A stretch of 33,141 nt of DNA from Pseudanabaena sp. Salubria-1 (GCA_023336205.1 JALQCR010000061.1:1-33141), one strand, 5' to 3'. Positions 24,847 to 33,141 are shown, counted from the first letter of the stretch. Translations and numbers: made by a program. Notes: generated by a model not told the origin, from the letters alone.

Positions 24847-24922
24847 AAGCGACATACCACATCGGAAAATTTAGCCTTAGATAAATCTAGAATAATGTGA
24901 TGTAGCGTTGCCCAATTAAACT

Positions 24923-25849
24923 ATGCGATTTATTAACCCGAAAACTGACTATGCGTTTAAGAAAATCTTTGGCTCTGAGCAGAGTCATGATATTCTAATC
25001 AGCTTTCTCAATGCCATTCTCTATGATGGGAAACCTGTAATCCAAGATTTGGAGATCCTTAATCCTTATCTAGCGCCAAAAATACGCGGTGTTAAGCAGA
25101 CTTATCTAGATGTAAAAGCCACACTAGATAATGAGACAACTGTAATTATCGAGATGCAGGTGTTGAATATTGAGGGTTTTGAGAAGCGGATTTTGTATAA
25201 TGCGGCGAAGGCATATTCTAATCAACTGGGAGTTGGTCAAGACTATAGTTTATTAAATCCTGTAATTGCGCTGACAATTACCGATTTTGTGATGTTTCCA
25301 GAAATCAATCAACTAATTTCGCGGTTTATTCTCAAGGAAAAAGATTTTTTGATTGATTATCCTATCTATGACATTGAGTTGGTATTTGTGGAGTTGCCAA
25401 AGTTTGAGAAGGATGTTAAGGATTTAGAAACCTTGGCGGACAAGTGGTTATATTTCTTGAAATGTGCACGACAGTTGGCTATTGTGCCTGAAAGTATGAA
25501 TCTTGTGCCTGAGATTAGTCAAGCATTTGCGATCGCTAATGAGATCAATCTCACACCTGAGCAAATTGAAGATATGGAGATGCAGGAGATGTTTATCCAT
25601 GATCAACGCAATGTGATTAAAAAAGCCATCAATCAAGGACTTGCTGAGGGCAAAGCTCAAGGACTTGCTGAGGGCAAGGCTGAGGGCAAGGCTGAGGGCA
25701 AGGCTGAGGGCAAGGCTGAGGGCAAGGCTGAAGGTCTGCTTGAGGGCAAATTGGAAATGGCGCGGCAGTTGTTGGATGTTTTGGATGATCTGGCGATTAG
25801 TCGGGCTTCGGGTTTGAGTGTGGAGGAGGTGGCGAGGCTTAGAAGCTAA
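24923..25849 (+). CDS. Rpn-family PD-(D/E)XK nuclease-like protein
   Basis: 308 residues of the PDDEXK_2/Rpn recombination-promoting nuclease family, which is abundant and often mobile-element-linked in cyanobacteria. The conserved opening FINPKTDYAFKKIFGSE is followed by QTYLDVKATLDNETTVIIEMQ, with the active-site acidic residue and the E-x-Q at the expected spacing. The C-terminal part contains a 12-bp tandem repeat giving AEGK repeats and ends in EEVARLRS. Such proteins are proposed to cut DNA and promote RecA-independent recombination; this copy's activity is untested. The start has no strong ribosome-binding site, but the family opening fixes it. Confidence 0.88.
   Translation: MRFINPKTDYAFKKIFGSEQSHDILISFLNAILYDGKPVIQDLEILNPYLAPKIRGVKQTYLDVKATLDNETTVIIEMQVLNIEGFEKRILYNAAKAYSNQLGVGQDYSLLNPVIALTITDFVMFPEINQLISRFILKEKDFLIDYPIYDIELVFVELPKFEKDVKDLETLADKWLYFLKCARQLAIVPESMNLVPEISQAFAIANEINLTPEQIEDMEMQEMFIHDQRNVIKKAINQGLAEGKAQGLAEGKAEGKAEGKAEGKAEGKAEGLLEGKLEMARQLLDVLDDLAISRASGLSVEEVARLRS
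25667..25726 (+). repeat. five perfect 12-bp tandem repeats (AEGK)
   Basis: GCTGAGGGCAAG repeated five times without interruption inside the Rpn gene (residues about 249-268), with degenerate units on both sides. Each unit is four codons, so slippage keeps frame. Confidence 0.95.
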
Positions 25850-25865
25850 AGTGGAAGAACTTGCA

Positions 25866-26030
25866 ATGTGGATTAAAGACCAACCCCAAGTTCAAGTCGA
25901 TGAAACGCCATCCTTCTTCCATCTCTCTGATCCCCATTCTTACGTTTTTTTAGAGGGACAATCGCAAGTTTATAGGAGTTGGATAGGCTTGATGGATTCT
26001 CTGGGAGGCGAGCGCTGGTTGTGTGGATAG
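25866..26030 (+). CDS. possible 54-residue ORF
   Basis: ATG at 25,866, shortly after the Rpn stop, with GGAAG about 10 bases upstream. The product begins MWIKDQPQVQVDETPSFFHL and ends in SLGGERWLCG; no family recognised. The frame is open into the end of the Rpn gene, so it could also be the remains of a longer protein. Low confidence. Confidence 0.3.
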   Translation: MWIKDQPQVQVDETPSFFHLSDPHSYVFLEGQSQVYRSWIGLMDSLGGERWLCG

Positions 26031-26138
26031 ATAGGCGATCGCTATTTGGCTAGTTTTTGTTAAGGACGATCACAATGTATATAGGTTAACTTTGATAAAG
26101 GAAGAGAGAGAGCTACTAATAAACTAAAGGAAACTTAT

Positions 26139-27065
26139 ATGGATTTCAGTGCAGCCTTACCGATTTTTGCGATTACCTTGCGCGAAGGAGTCGAAGCCGC
26201 CCTTGTGGTGGGTATCGTGATGGCATATCTCAAAAAAGCCGATCGCAGTTCGCTTAACCCTTGGGTATTTGGCGGCATTGGTACAGGAGTATTAGCTAGC
26301 TTTGTGGTGGGGATATTACTGAATTGGTTTTTAAAACAGGTCGAAAGTACCGATCCAGATCAAGCCGCTTTTTATGGGCAATTGTGGCAGGGAGTTTTGG
26401 GTATTATCGCGATCGCCATGTTGAGTTGGATGTTGGTTTGGATGACCGAAAATGCTAAGGCGCTGAAGGGAGAAATCGAGGGGCGAATTGGCAAGGCGAT
26501 CGCGAATGAAAAGAATGCAGGATGGGCGGTTTTTACGCTGATTTTGATCGCAGTTTTGCGCGAAGGTTTTGAGGTGGTGATTTTTATCTCCGCTAAGCTG
26601 CAAGGTGGACTTGCGCCAATTTTGGGCGCGATCGCAGGTTTAGTTGGGGCAGTAGCGATCGGGGTTGCACTGTTTCAATTCGGGATTCGCATCAATCTCA
26701 AAGTATTCTTTCAAACAATGGGTGTATTTCTATTATTAATCGTTGCAGGACTAGTTATCAGTGCGATCGGGCATCTTGACAAAGCCGTGGCAGCCTATGC
26801 CGAACTCTCGCAGACTAAACTTTGTTTCCCAACTGATACAACAACTGAATTAACTTCTTGTCTTCTGGGTGGTTTAGTGTGGGATGTACATGAGATTCTT
26901 CCCGACAAAGAATTCCCTGGAATCTTGCTTAAAGCTTTGTTTGGCTTTCGCGATCGCCTATTTCTTGGACAAGCGATCGCTTACTTTACGTTCCTAACCT
27001 CTGCGGGATTGCTATATTTCCAAAGCCTTTCGGACAAGCCTATTAAAAGTGTGGCGAAGAATTGA
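26139..27065 (+). CDS. FTR1-family iron permease
   Basis: 308-residue membrane protein with seven or so helices. It carries two REGxE motifs that handle ferric iron during permeation: REGVE (15-19) and REGFE (141-145). FTR1/EfeU proteins import iron, often with an oxidase or EfeO partner; no partner is encoded here. The ATG is well supported by AAAGGAAA about 8 bases upstream. larB follows 61 bp downstream on the same strand, which may form a small operon, though no functional link is established. Confidence 0.93.
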   Translation: MDFSAALPIFAITLREGVEAALVVGIVMAYLKKADRSSLNPWVFGGIGTGVLASFVVGILLNWFLKQVESTDPDQAAFYGQLWQGVLGIIAIAMLSWMLVWMTENAKALKGEIEGRIGKAIANEKNAGWAVFTLILIAVLREGFEVVIFISAKLQGGLAPILGAIAGLVGAVAIGVALFQFGIRINLKVFFQTMGVFLLLIVAGLVISAIGHLDKAVAAYAELSQTKLCFPTDTTTELTSCLLGGLVWDVHEILPDKEFPGILLKALFGFRDRLFLGQAIAYFTFLTSAGLLYFQSLSDKPIKSVAKN

Positions 27066-27126
27066 CGGTAACGTAAAATCAGTAAACTATCCGAAGCATT
27101 GCCCTAAATCAGCAAATTTAATTTCT

Positions 27127-27891
27127 ATGCATGACAACTTAAAGCAAATTCTGGAAACAGTAGCGAAAGGAGAGCTTAGCCCAGAGAGAGCTTTAGAAGA
27201 ATTGAAATATCTCCACTATGAATCGGTTGGAGATTTCGCCAAAATCGATCACCATCGCACTTTACGAACAGGTTTTCCTGAAGTGATTTTTGGCTTGGGT
27301 AAGACTCCTGAGCAAATTGTCCAAATTATGCGGGTGATGGAGTCCAAAAACCCCTTGGTAATGGCAACTAAGATCTCATCTTCTGTTTATGAACTAATTC
27401 AGCCATCCTTGCGCGGTTTACGATATTACCCGATCGCCCAAATTTGTTGTCTCGGTGAGTCAATCATGAAAAAGCAAGGCACAATGACAATCCTTACCGC
27501 AGGAACTGCCGATCTGCCGATCGCAGAAGAAGCGGCGGTTACAGGTGAGCTATGCGGATTTACAGTGAAGCGGCTTTGGGACGTGGGTGTTGCAGGTATC
27601 CACCGCTTGCTCAGTCATCGTGATGCGATCGCGGATGCTGATGTGATTATCGTGGTCGCTGGCATGGAAGGGGCGCTGGCGAGTGTGGTTGCTGGTTTGG
27701 CTGATTGCCCGATTGTGGCTGTGCCGACGAGTATTGGTTATGGTGCTAGTTTTAATGGGCTTGCGCCATTGCTAACGATGCTTAATTCCTGTGCGACGGG
27801 TGTGGGCGTGGTGAATATTGATAATGGCTTTGGAGCTGCGATGTTGGCAGGAAAAATTTTGCGCTTAGCTTGCGATCGGCAAGATTTTTAA
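27127..27891 (+). CDS. larB: pyridinium-3,5-biscarboxylic acid mononucleotide synthase LarB
   Basis: 254 residues. LarB carboxylates and hydrolyses nicotinic acid adenine dinucleotide in the first step of nickel-pincer nucleotide cofactor synthesis. The N-terminal part shows LEELKYLHYESVGDFAKIDHHR followed by RTGFPEVIFGLGKT, family hallmarks. The C-terminal half is a PurE/AIR-carboxylase-like domain (AGTADLPIAEEAAVTGE, VAVPTSIGYGASFNG). I chose ATG 27,127 over a GTG at 27,049, because the latter would overlap the FTR1 gene and add 26 unconserved residues. larC and larE are not in this window. Confidence 0.92.
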   Translation: MHDNLKQILETVAKGELSPERALEELKYLHYESVGDFAKIDHHRTLRTGFPEVIFGLGKTPEQIVQIMRVMESKNPLVMATKISSSVYELIQPSLRGLRYYPIAQICCLGESIMKKQGTMTILTAGTADLPIAEEAAVTGELCGFTVKRLWDVGVAGIHRLLSHRDAIADADVIIVVAGMEGALASVVAGLADCPIVAVPTSIGYGASFNGLAPLLTMLNSCATGVGVVNIDNGFGAAMLAGKILRLACDRQDF

Positions 27892-27946
27892 ATAAAAATG
27901 TGGTAAAACAACGCTTATAGTAAAAATTATTTTCAAAGAGATAATT

Positions 27947-29170
27947 ATGCGGATCGAACGACTAGCCCTAAAAAACTTTAAGTGCTTCAAAGAAGTAGAT
28001 GTTTCCTTCTCAAGAATAACTTTACTTACAGGTGAAAACAGCAGTGGTAAAAGTTCTTTAATATACGGAATACTAGCTCCATTACAAAGTATTCATCGTC
28101 TTAGTAATTCCTTTCCTTTATACTTATCTCTTAATGGAGATTATGTAAATATGGGTGGGGGAGAAGACGTAGCATTTAACCATAATACAAATAATAAACT
28201 AGGTATATATTTAAACATAGTGACTGATTTTGAGACATTTGTTTTTGACACTAATTGGGAATTTGAGACAAGAAATAGATATCCAGTCATAAACGATTTA
28301 AAAATGAGATCTAGATTGGAACAAATAGAATTAATGAGAGAGGTTGGCGGTGATTATATTGCAAACTTAAATCTAAAAGATGGTGCTATTGTAAATTCAG
28401 CAAATCTGCGGACTAGTAATATAGATGATATAACTAAAGAACATTACGGTAGCTACCCAATAATTGACAGCTTTTCTGATAGTCTATACGACAGCTTGGA
28501 TGAAGAATTTAATTTTATAAGCTCTTTTAGATTACATCCAGATCGCACTTATTATTTGTCAAAATCAAACAACAAAGTTGATAAATTTGGCTCTGGATAT
28601 ATTGACCAAATTTTAGATTGGCATGATAGGCAATCAGGCAGACTGTATGATTTAGTTTCTCTGCTCAAAGCTGTCAATATATTACATGATATTAGAACAC
28701 ACAAGTTGCTAGGTGGCAGATTTGAGATAAAAGTAAAAGTTAAAAGCAAAAGTAGATGGGAATCATTAGCCGATGTAGGTTTCGGTATTAGTCAGTTCTT
28801 ACCCATTATTGTTGCTGATTTGCAGTTGTGGAACAATTCAACATTAATTATGTCTCAGCCAGAAATACATTTACATCCATCTGTTCAAGCTAACTTAGGC
28901 GACTATTTAGTTAAGCAAGTTAAAGAGAGAAATAAAAACTATATTGTTGAAACTCATAGTGAGTATTTGCTAAATCGATTGAGATTGCTAATTGTCAAAG
29001 AAGAAATTCATCCTGAAGAAGTAGCAGTGTATTATTTTGAAAACTCGATTAAAGATGGCAGCATTGCTCATCGCATTGAATTTACTAAAGATGGACAAAT
29101 CTTAAATGCTCCCAAAGGATTTTTTGAGACATATATGATTGACACAATGGATATAGCTCTTAATGCTTGA
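27947..29170 (+). CDS. OLD/DUF3696-like AAA ATPase
   Basis: 407-residue ABC-class ATPase related to OLD and SMC heads. The N-terminus MRIERLALKNFKCFKEVDV leads into Walker A GENSSGKSS (29-37). The signature-like SLADVGFGISQFLPII lies at 273-288, the Walker B/D-loop region QPEIHLHP at 304-311, and the H-switch ETHSEYLLNRLR at 335-346. The 200 residues between are the variable insertion seen in these proteins. No TOPRIM or nuclease domain is attached. It has many ATA and AGA codons and few HIP1 words, unlike larB before it, suggesting acquisition. A PIN-like gene follows after 25 bp, so the ATPase may sense a trigger and control that effector, by analogy with ATPase-nuclease defence pairs. Confidence 0.85.
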   Translation: MRIERLALKNFKCFKEVDVSFSRITLLTGENSSGKSSLIYGILAPLQSIHRLSNSFPLYLSLNGDYVNMGGGEDVAFNHNTNNKLGIYLNIVTDFETFVFDTNWEFETRNRYPVINDLKMRSRLEQIELMREVGGDYIANLNLKDGAIVNSANLRTSNIDDITKEHYGSYPIIDSFSDSLYDSLDEEFNFISSFRLHPDRTYYLSKSNNKVDKFGSGYIDQILDWHDRQSGRLYDLVSLLKAVNILHDIRTHKLLGGRFEIKVKVKSKSRWESLADVGFGISQFLPIIVADLQLWNNSTLIMSQPEIHLHPSVQANLGDYLVKQVKERNKNYIVETHSEYLLNRLRLLIVKEEIHPEEVAVYYFENSIKDGSIAHRIEFTKDGQILNAPKGFFETYMIDTMDIALNA

Positions 29171-29195
29171 TAGGTTTAAATTTTAAGAATATCTA

Positions 29196-29678
29196 ATGAC
29201 TAGAAAAGATATATTTATCGATAACAATATAGCTAAAAACTTCTCTAATCCTATCGATCCTGAGTACAAAAAGTTAATTAAATGGCTAATAGAGTTTAAC
29301 TCTAATCCCAAAAAACATGATGATAATGCTCACTTAGTTATTTCCCAAAAATTGATAGCTGAATATTACAGAACGATGGGACATGCTGCATCAGGTAATA
29401 ATATTGCCGTGATTATTAATCTCTTAACCCAGCAAGGTCGATTAAATCGAATTAGTAACGAGCAGATAAAAGAATTTAAGCAAGAGCATTTCACAAAAAA
29501 AGTAGAAAGAAAGTTAGTTTCTAATAAAGAAGATCGAGAGCATATTCCCGTAGTTTTATTGTCCGATCGCAAATATGCCCTGACATTAGATGAAAAATTT
29601 ACTGCGGACTTAGTAAAATTTCCTAGCTTTACGGTAACCATTGGCAAAAAACCCTCAGATATTCCCTACGATACCTAG
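29196..29678 (+). CDS. PIN-like nuclease partner of the ATPase
   Basis: 160 residues, not a standard VapC sequence. It opens with IFIDNNIAKNF, and acidic residues are spaced as in a PIN active site: D9, E56 (LIAEYYR), D113 (NKEDREHIPVVLLSD) and D131 (LTLDEKF). I infer a metal-dependent RNase or nickase. The gene is 25 bp behind the ATPase gene, shares its AT-rich codon use, and is closed by a hairpin at 29,686, so the pair forms a unit. It could be an effector of a defence or toxin-antitoxin system. The PIN call comes from reading motifs and should be checked by structure prediction. Confidence 0.7.
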   Translation: MTRKDIFIDNNIAKNFSNPIDPEYKKLIKWLIEFNSNPKKHDDNAHLVISQKLIAEYYRTMGHAASGNNIAVIINLLTQQGRLNRISNEQIKEFKQEHFTKKVERKLVSNKEDREHIPVVLLSDRKYALTLDEKFTADLVKFPSFTVTIGKKPSDIPYDT

Positions 29679-29685
29679 ATTTATA

Positions 29686-29716
29686 GGTTAGTGCGGCACT
29701 TTGTGCCGCACTAACC
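29686..29716. terminator. hairpin closing the ATPase-PIN pair
   Basis: Perfect 14-bp stem GGTTAGTGCGGCAC with TTT loop, 7 bp after the PIN gene stop. There is no strong T-tract, but its position supports it as the end of the two-gene unit. Confidence 0.7.
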
Positions 29717-29813
29717 ATAAGGCAAATCGTCAGATCGTGTAGTTTGTGACTTAAACCCATGACAGTTGCGTTAAACTAAAAGCCTAAGTCTCTTAATATG
29801 TAGTTGCTTTACG

Positions 29814-30335
29814 ATGGAGTCAATTTTTTCTACTCAAGGCATCATGGTTATGCTCCTCGGCGCATACGCAGTTGCCATGTGGATGTTTCTCACCAGCGCA
29901 CCAAAAGTACATACGATCATGGTTTCCAACCTCGATCAAGCGCGATATTTTTATGAAGGCGAAATGAAACTGCCGATCGCAGATGTGCCGCTACATTATT
30001 ACTATGGCTACGAATATGGCATGGGCGCACCTGCCGATCCCATTTATATTCCTGCTGAAGCCAGGCGATCGAGATCGCAGCAATATTCAGCAGACATGGA
30101 TGGCGCATGGTATCAACTAAAGAAAAACGTCCAATTGCACATTGTCCCTGGAGCCAATGTTACTGACGCAAACCGAGGACGACATATTTGCTTCAATCGC
30201 GATTGTGTAGAGCAACTCTTGTTGCAGATTCAAGTCAAAGGCATTAAACACAAAGTCCGTAGCGAAAAGCCACTCAACTTTTTGGTCAAAGACCCCGATG
30301 GTCAAGTAATTGAAATCGCTGAAGTTCTTAGCTAA
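29814..30335 (+). CDS. membrane-anchored VOC (glyoxalase-like) protein
   Basis: 173 residues with an N-terminal membrane helix (about 9-27, MVMLLGAYAVAMWMFLTS) and then one glyoxalase/bleomycin-resistance (VOC) module. The module start is HTIMVSNLDQARYFYEG, with two beta-alpha-beta halves ending in FLVKDPDGQVIEIAEVLS. Candidate metal ligands are H in VHTIMV and E in VIEIAE, but the usual full set of four is not obvious within one module. Function and substrate are not deducible. Expressed upstream of carA, separated by a terminator. Confidence 0.85.
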   Translation: MESIFSTQGIMVMLLGAYAVAMWMFLTSAPKVHTIMVSNLDQARYFYEGEMKLPIADVPLHYYYGYEYGMGAPADPIYIPAEARRSRSQQYSADMDGAWYQLKKNVQLHIVPGANVTDANRGRHICFNRDCVEQLLLQIQVKGIKHKVRSEKPLNFLVKDPDGQVIEIAEVLS

Positions 30336-30338
30336 ATC

Positions 30339-30371
30339 AAAAGAAGGCTTGCAATGCAAGCCTTCTTTTTT
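30339..30371 (+). terminator. Rho-independent terminator
   Basis: AAAAGAAGGCTTGC, loop AAT, GCAAGCCTTCTTTT plus further T residues, three bases after the VOC gene stop. Strong stem with a T-tract. Confidence 0.92.
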
Positions 30372-30462
30372 GATCTTGTGACCTAGATAACGTTTAGAAT
30401 GTGCGCTAGTGTCCAAAATAAGTAACTGAATAGTGGACAGCAACGAACGAGTATTTGAAGAT

Positions 30463-31635
30463 ATGGCAACAAAGCAAGCAGCAATTTTGGTCTTGGCAGA
30501 TGGTACTTGTTACCGTGGCTATGCGTTCGGCGCATCAGGAACCGCGATCGGTGAAGTAGTATTTAATACAGGTATGACTGGCTACCAAGAGGTAATGACC
30601 GATCCCAGCTACCGAGGTCAAATTGTAACTTTTACCTGTCCCGAACTTGGCAACACAGGCGTAACCCCCGAAGATGATGAATCCGATCGCCCACAGGTGC
30701 GTGGTGTAATTGCTCGAAATATTACGGCTGTCCCTAGCAATTGGAGATCGCGTCAGTCTCTGCCCGATTACCTCAAGGCGCATAATGTCGTCGGCATTGC
30801 AGGAATTGACACTCGCGCACTTACCCGAAAGTTGCGATCGCTTGGAGCCATGAATGGTGGTATTTCCACGGAAATTCTTGATCCTGAAGTCTTATTAGCA
30901 CAAGTAAAAGCAGCTCCCTCGATGCAAGGTCAAAACCTTGCTCAAGCCGCCTCAACTGATCGCATTTATGAATGGGCAGACAAAACCTTACCTGCATGGG
31001 AATTTATCGAACCATCGCAGTTAACAGGTGAAGCGATGACTGTTGTAGCGATCGACTTCGGAGTCAAGCGTAATATTCTCCGCCGCCTTGCTAGCTATGG
31101 TTGCCGCGTGATCGTTGTTCCCGCAGATACTTCCGCCGAAAAGATTCTCTCCTATAACCCCGACGGAATTTTCCTATCGAACGGACCTGGCGATCCTGCC
31201 GCCGTTACTCAAGGCATCGAAACTGCTAAGGCTTTGCTTGCTGCGGACAAGCCGATGTTTGGTATTTGCTTAGGACATCAGATTTTGGGCTTATCAATGG
31301 GTGGCGACACCTTTAAGCTCAAGTTTGGACATCGAGGACTCAATCAACCTGCTCAAAACCAAGCTGAAAATGCCGATCGTCGTGTCGAAATCACTAGCCA
31401 AAATCATGGCTTTGCGCTCACAGGTGAGTCTTTTGATGCATCTCCCGCAATGTTGACCCACATCAACCTCAACGATCGCACTGTCGCAGGTTTAGAGCAT
31501 AAAACTTTGCCAATCTTCTCAGTGCAGTATCACCCTGAAGCCAGTCCTGGACCACATGATGCTGATTATTTATTTGAGCGTTTTGTGAACTCGATGCGCG
31601 AACATAAAAATAATCACAAGCAAGTTGCTGCTTAA
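30463..31635 (+). CDS. carA: carbamoyl-phosphate synthase small subunit CarA
   Basis: 390 residues. It supplies ammonia from glutamine to CarB for carbamoyl phosphate, feeding arginine and pyrimidine synthesis. The N-terminal CPSase domain shows GEVVFNTGMTGYQEVMTDPS. The class I glutamine amidotransferase domain has the nucleophile in GICLGHQIL at C269, the same number as in E. coli, and HPEASPGPHD with the His and Glu. I use ATG 30,463 because a GTG at 30,433 would add ten residues with no family match. carB is not in this window, as is common in cyanobacteria. Confidence 0.96.
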   Translation: MATKQAAILVLADGTCYRGYAFGASGTAIGEVVFNTGMTGYQEVMTDPSYRGQIVTFTCPELGNTGVTPEDDESDRPQVRGVIARNITAVPSNWRSRQSLPDYLKAHNVVGIAGIDTRALTRKLRSLGAMNGGISTEILDPEVLLAQVKAAPSMQGQNLAQAASTDRIYEWADKTLPAWEFIEPSQLTGEAMTVVAIDFGVKRNILRRLASYGCRVIVVPADTSAEKILSYNPDGIFLSNGPGDPAAVTQGIETAKALLAADKPMFGICLGHQILGLSMGGDTFKLKFGHRGLNQPAQNQAENADRRVEITSQNHGFALTGESFDASPAMLTHINLNDRTVAGLEHKTLPIFSVQYHPEASPGPHDADYLFERFVNSMREHKNNHKQVAA

Positions 31636-31641
31636 GACCAA

Positions 31642-31767
31642 TAGCCCTGCACTCAAGTGCGGGCTAAAAACTAAAACCCGTTGAAATGGTTTGCAACAAC
31701 AGGTTGATTTGATTTAGTCATCTTTAGATGACTTGAGCTTTTAGCCAAGAACTTGAGTTCTTGGCTA
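31642..31767. repeat. row of three hairpins after carA
   Basis: TAGCCC/GGGCTA hairpin with GCAC/GTGC core (31,642-31,666), AGTCATCT/AGATGACT (31,716-31,733), and TAGCCAAGAAC/GTTCTTGGCTA (31,742-31,767). All lie in the carA-raf1 gap and match common cyanobacterial spacer palindromes. The first may end carA transcription. No gene is evident in the remaining sequence. Confidence 0.8.
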
Positions 31768-31870
31768 TTTGTGTGTTTGGGGGATCGAGCCTCTAAGGTG
31801 AGATGATATAAATGTTACATGGCAGAGCAAAGCGATCTCTCTCATTTCTAATTTATTTCCAGTTACAACT

Positions 31871-32965
31871 ATGCCAACCCCAGTAGAAACTCTTCCCACC
31901 GACTCTGAAGGACTTTTAAAACTCTTACGCCACAAAGAAGGAACTTGGGTGCAGTGGGGAATTGCTTGCCAAATGCTACAAAAAATGGGAGAGAACTCCC
32001 TCGCAATTTTTGAAAATACGGGTTTTGAGCCAGTTCAACAAAATCAGATTGTCGTTGCTTCACAGGTCTATGCCAGCCTACAGGCAGGAAACGCTACCGA
32101 TACTGTCCTTGCGCATTTTGAACAAAAAGGAAGTGATATTCTCAATGAGTTGCGCGTACTTAATCAGTCTGAAAGAGTAGCGATGGCGACCTTTGCACTT
32201 GAGAAGAATCTTGATGTTTTAGAAGCCAAAGATGTGGTCAAGGCGATTAAAGAAGCTTCCTCCGTGGCAAATTTGCCTGAAGGATTTACCCGACACCCTG
32301 GGGATGCAGTTGTATTACAAGTCCTGAAAGCTGCTCAAGGTAAAATCGATCCGCAAGAACGTACAAGATTGATTGCGCGAGGATTGCGTTTTGCGCATAG
32401 TGAAAAGGCGAGATCGGCGATCGAACGGCTGCTCACTGACATGGCTAACCCTTCCAAAAAGAAAGCTCCTAAGTTGCCTAACTTCCGTTATGATTCTGAA
32501 GATAGTATCCCTCGCATTTTGCCCGTCGTCGGGACTTTGCCAATGTCAATTGAGCAGTTCAAAGCAGTTCCATTTGCTGATGAACTGGCTCCTTTTGGGA
32601 TTGTACATTCCTCTAGTGAGTCCACATGGGCAACTCTGCCAGGATGGTTTGTGGTTCATGAAGCGGAAGATGGAGTGATCGTTTCATGTAATACAGATAC
32701 TTTGCAAGCAGCGATCACTCAAGAAGAGGTTGTTAGTACGATTCGCAATCGCGTTGAAGATGTTTTAGTACTAGTCGATCGCGCCCAACGTGATTGGGAT
32801 GAAAACGGCTATTTTGCGATCGCTGATGAGGATGGAAACCTCAAGTTTGCATGGTTTGAGTCTTCACCAGATGTGAAGCTATTTGGCAAAATCACCCTGA
32901 CTCTTCGCCCTAAACGCTTCTTCGACGAAGCCGCATCTCAAGATCGTTGGCAGTTTGAAGAATAA
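31871..32965 (+). CDS. raf1: RuBisCO accumulation factor 1
   Basis: 364 residues. Raf1 is a dimeric assembly chaperone that clamps RbcL antiparallel dimers during form IB RuBisCO assembly in cyanobacteria and plants. The alpha domain covers about 1-190 (KLLRHKEGTWVQWGIACQML, EGFTRHPGDAVVLQVLKA), then a linker rich in K/P (NPSKKKAPKLPNFRY). The beta domain follows (about 210-350, RILPVVGTLPMSIEQFKAVP, LPGWFVVHEAEDGVIVSCN). The gene stands alone, ended by the palindromic terminator at 32,993. RuBisCO genes are not nearby. Confidence 0.95.
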   Translation: MPTPVETLPTDSEGLLKLLRHKEGTWVQWGIACQMLQKMGENSLAIFENTGFEPVQQNQIVVASQVYASLQAGNATDTVLAHFEQKGSDILNELRVLNQSERVAMATFALEKNLDVLEAKDVVKAIKEASSVANLPEGFTRHPGDAVVLQVLKAAQGKIDPQERTRLIARGLRFAHSEKARSAIERLLTDMANPSKKKAPKLPNFRYDSEDSIPRILPVVGTLPMSIEQFKAVPFADELAPFGIVHSSSESTWATLPGWFVVHEAEDGVIVSCNTDTLQAAITQEEVVSTIRNRVEDVLVLVDRAQRDWDENGYFAIADEDGNLKFAWFESSPDVKLFGKITLTLRPKRFFDEAASQDRWQFEE

Positions 32966-32992
32966 TATAAATCTTTAGTTTGAGTGTGACAA

Positions 32993-33034
32993 AAAAAATG
33001 TAGGGGCAATTCATGAATTGCCCCTACATTTTTT
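32993..33034 (+). terminator. palindromic terminator after raf1 (second copy of the 28-bp repeat)
   Basis: 42-bp perfect palindrome made of A6 TGTAGGGGCAATTCA and its exact complement, ending in T6. The core is the repeat at 6,976-7,003, here extended by A/T arms that make an intrinsic terminator 28 bp after the raf1 stop. Confidence 0.85.
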
Positions 33035-33059
33035 ACATTTCTTGGTATATAGGACAAAT

Positions 33060-33141
<82 letters not shown>

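Noticed and set aside
25667..25726. Direct repeats as a CRISPR array
   Set aside because: The 12-bp units are contiguous without spacers and lie in frame in a coding sequence.

Overview
The window looks like one draft contig from a cyanobacterium. The octamer GCGATCGC (HIP1) and its near variants recur through most genes and spacers, and RuBisCO accumulation factor 1, a DUF29 protein and a MacAB/DevBCA-like exporter fit that assignment. The abundance of short palindromic repeats would suit a filamentous Pseudanabaena-like genome, but I cannot fix the genus. Both contig ends and two internal spots (about 15,490-15,525 and 15,953-16,010) are homopolymer runs that look like assembly damage at long GC-rich hairpins.

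Layout: (1) 124-5,484, minus strand: tRNA-Lys, miaB, then an ABC exporter set (ATPase, MacB-like permease, HlyD/MacA-like adaptor) with a MITE-like element between ATPase and permease. (2) 5,495-13,389, an accessory island: a small ORF, a decayed copy of the 3' end of a restriction gene, a DUF29 gene, a VapBC-type toxin-antitoxin pair, and one very large Type ISP-like restriction-modification gene (nuclease-helicase-methyltransferase). That gene is split by a 1,258-bp insertion sequence. Removing the IS and one TTAG target copy restores a continuous frame of about 1,700 codons. The gene also carries three in-frame palindromic repeat insertions. (3) 13,461-17,409: a CDF cation exporter and a convergent zinc metallopeptidase sharing one hairpin that contains both stop codons, a WD40 fragment boxed in by damaged hairpins, and a GH13 glycosidase. 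(4) 17,705-21,940: tRNA-Ser(CGA) and a convergent 1,357-residue protein joining HTH segments, four zinc-ribbon repeats, an SNF2-type helicase and an RRP8-like methyltransferase. (5) 22,144-27,891: a VIT/VWA surface protein, an Rpn-like PD-(D/E)XK protein with a 12-bp tandem repeat, an FTR1 iron permease and larB. (6) 27,947-29,678: an AT-rich two-gene cassette of an OLD/DUF3696-like ATPase and a PIN-like nuclease. (7) 29,814-32,965, ordinary core genes: a VOC-fold membrane protein, carA and raf1, separated by hairpin terminators.

Best candidates for an undescribed system are the HTH/zinc-ribbon/SNF2/RRP8 protein at 17,867-21,940 and the ATPase-PIN pair at 27,947-29,678. Both resemble anti-invader systems in architecture; that role is inference from domains and context. 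The IS-split restriction gene is the clearest genetic event in the window.
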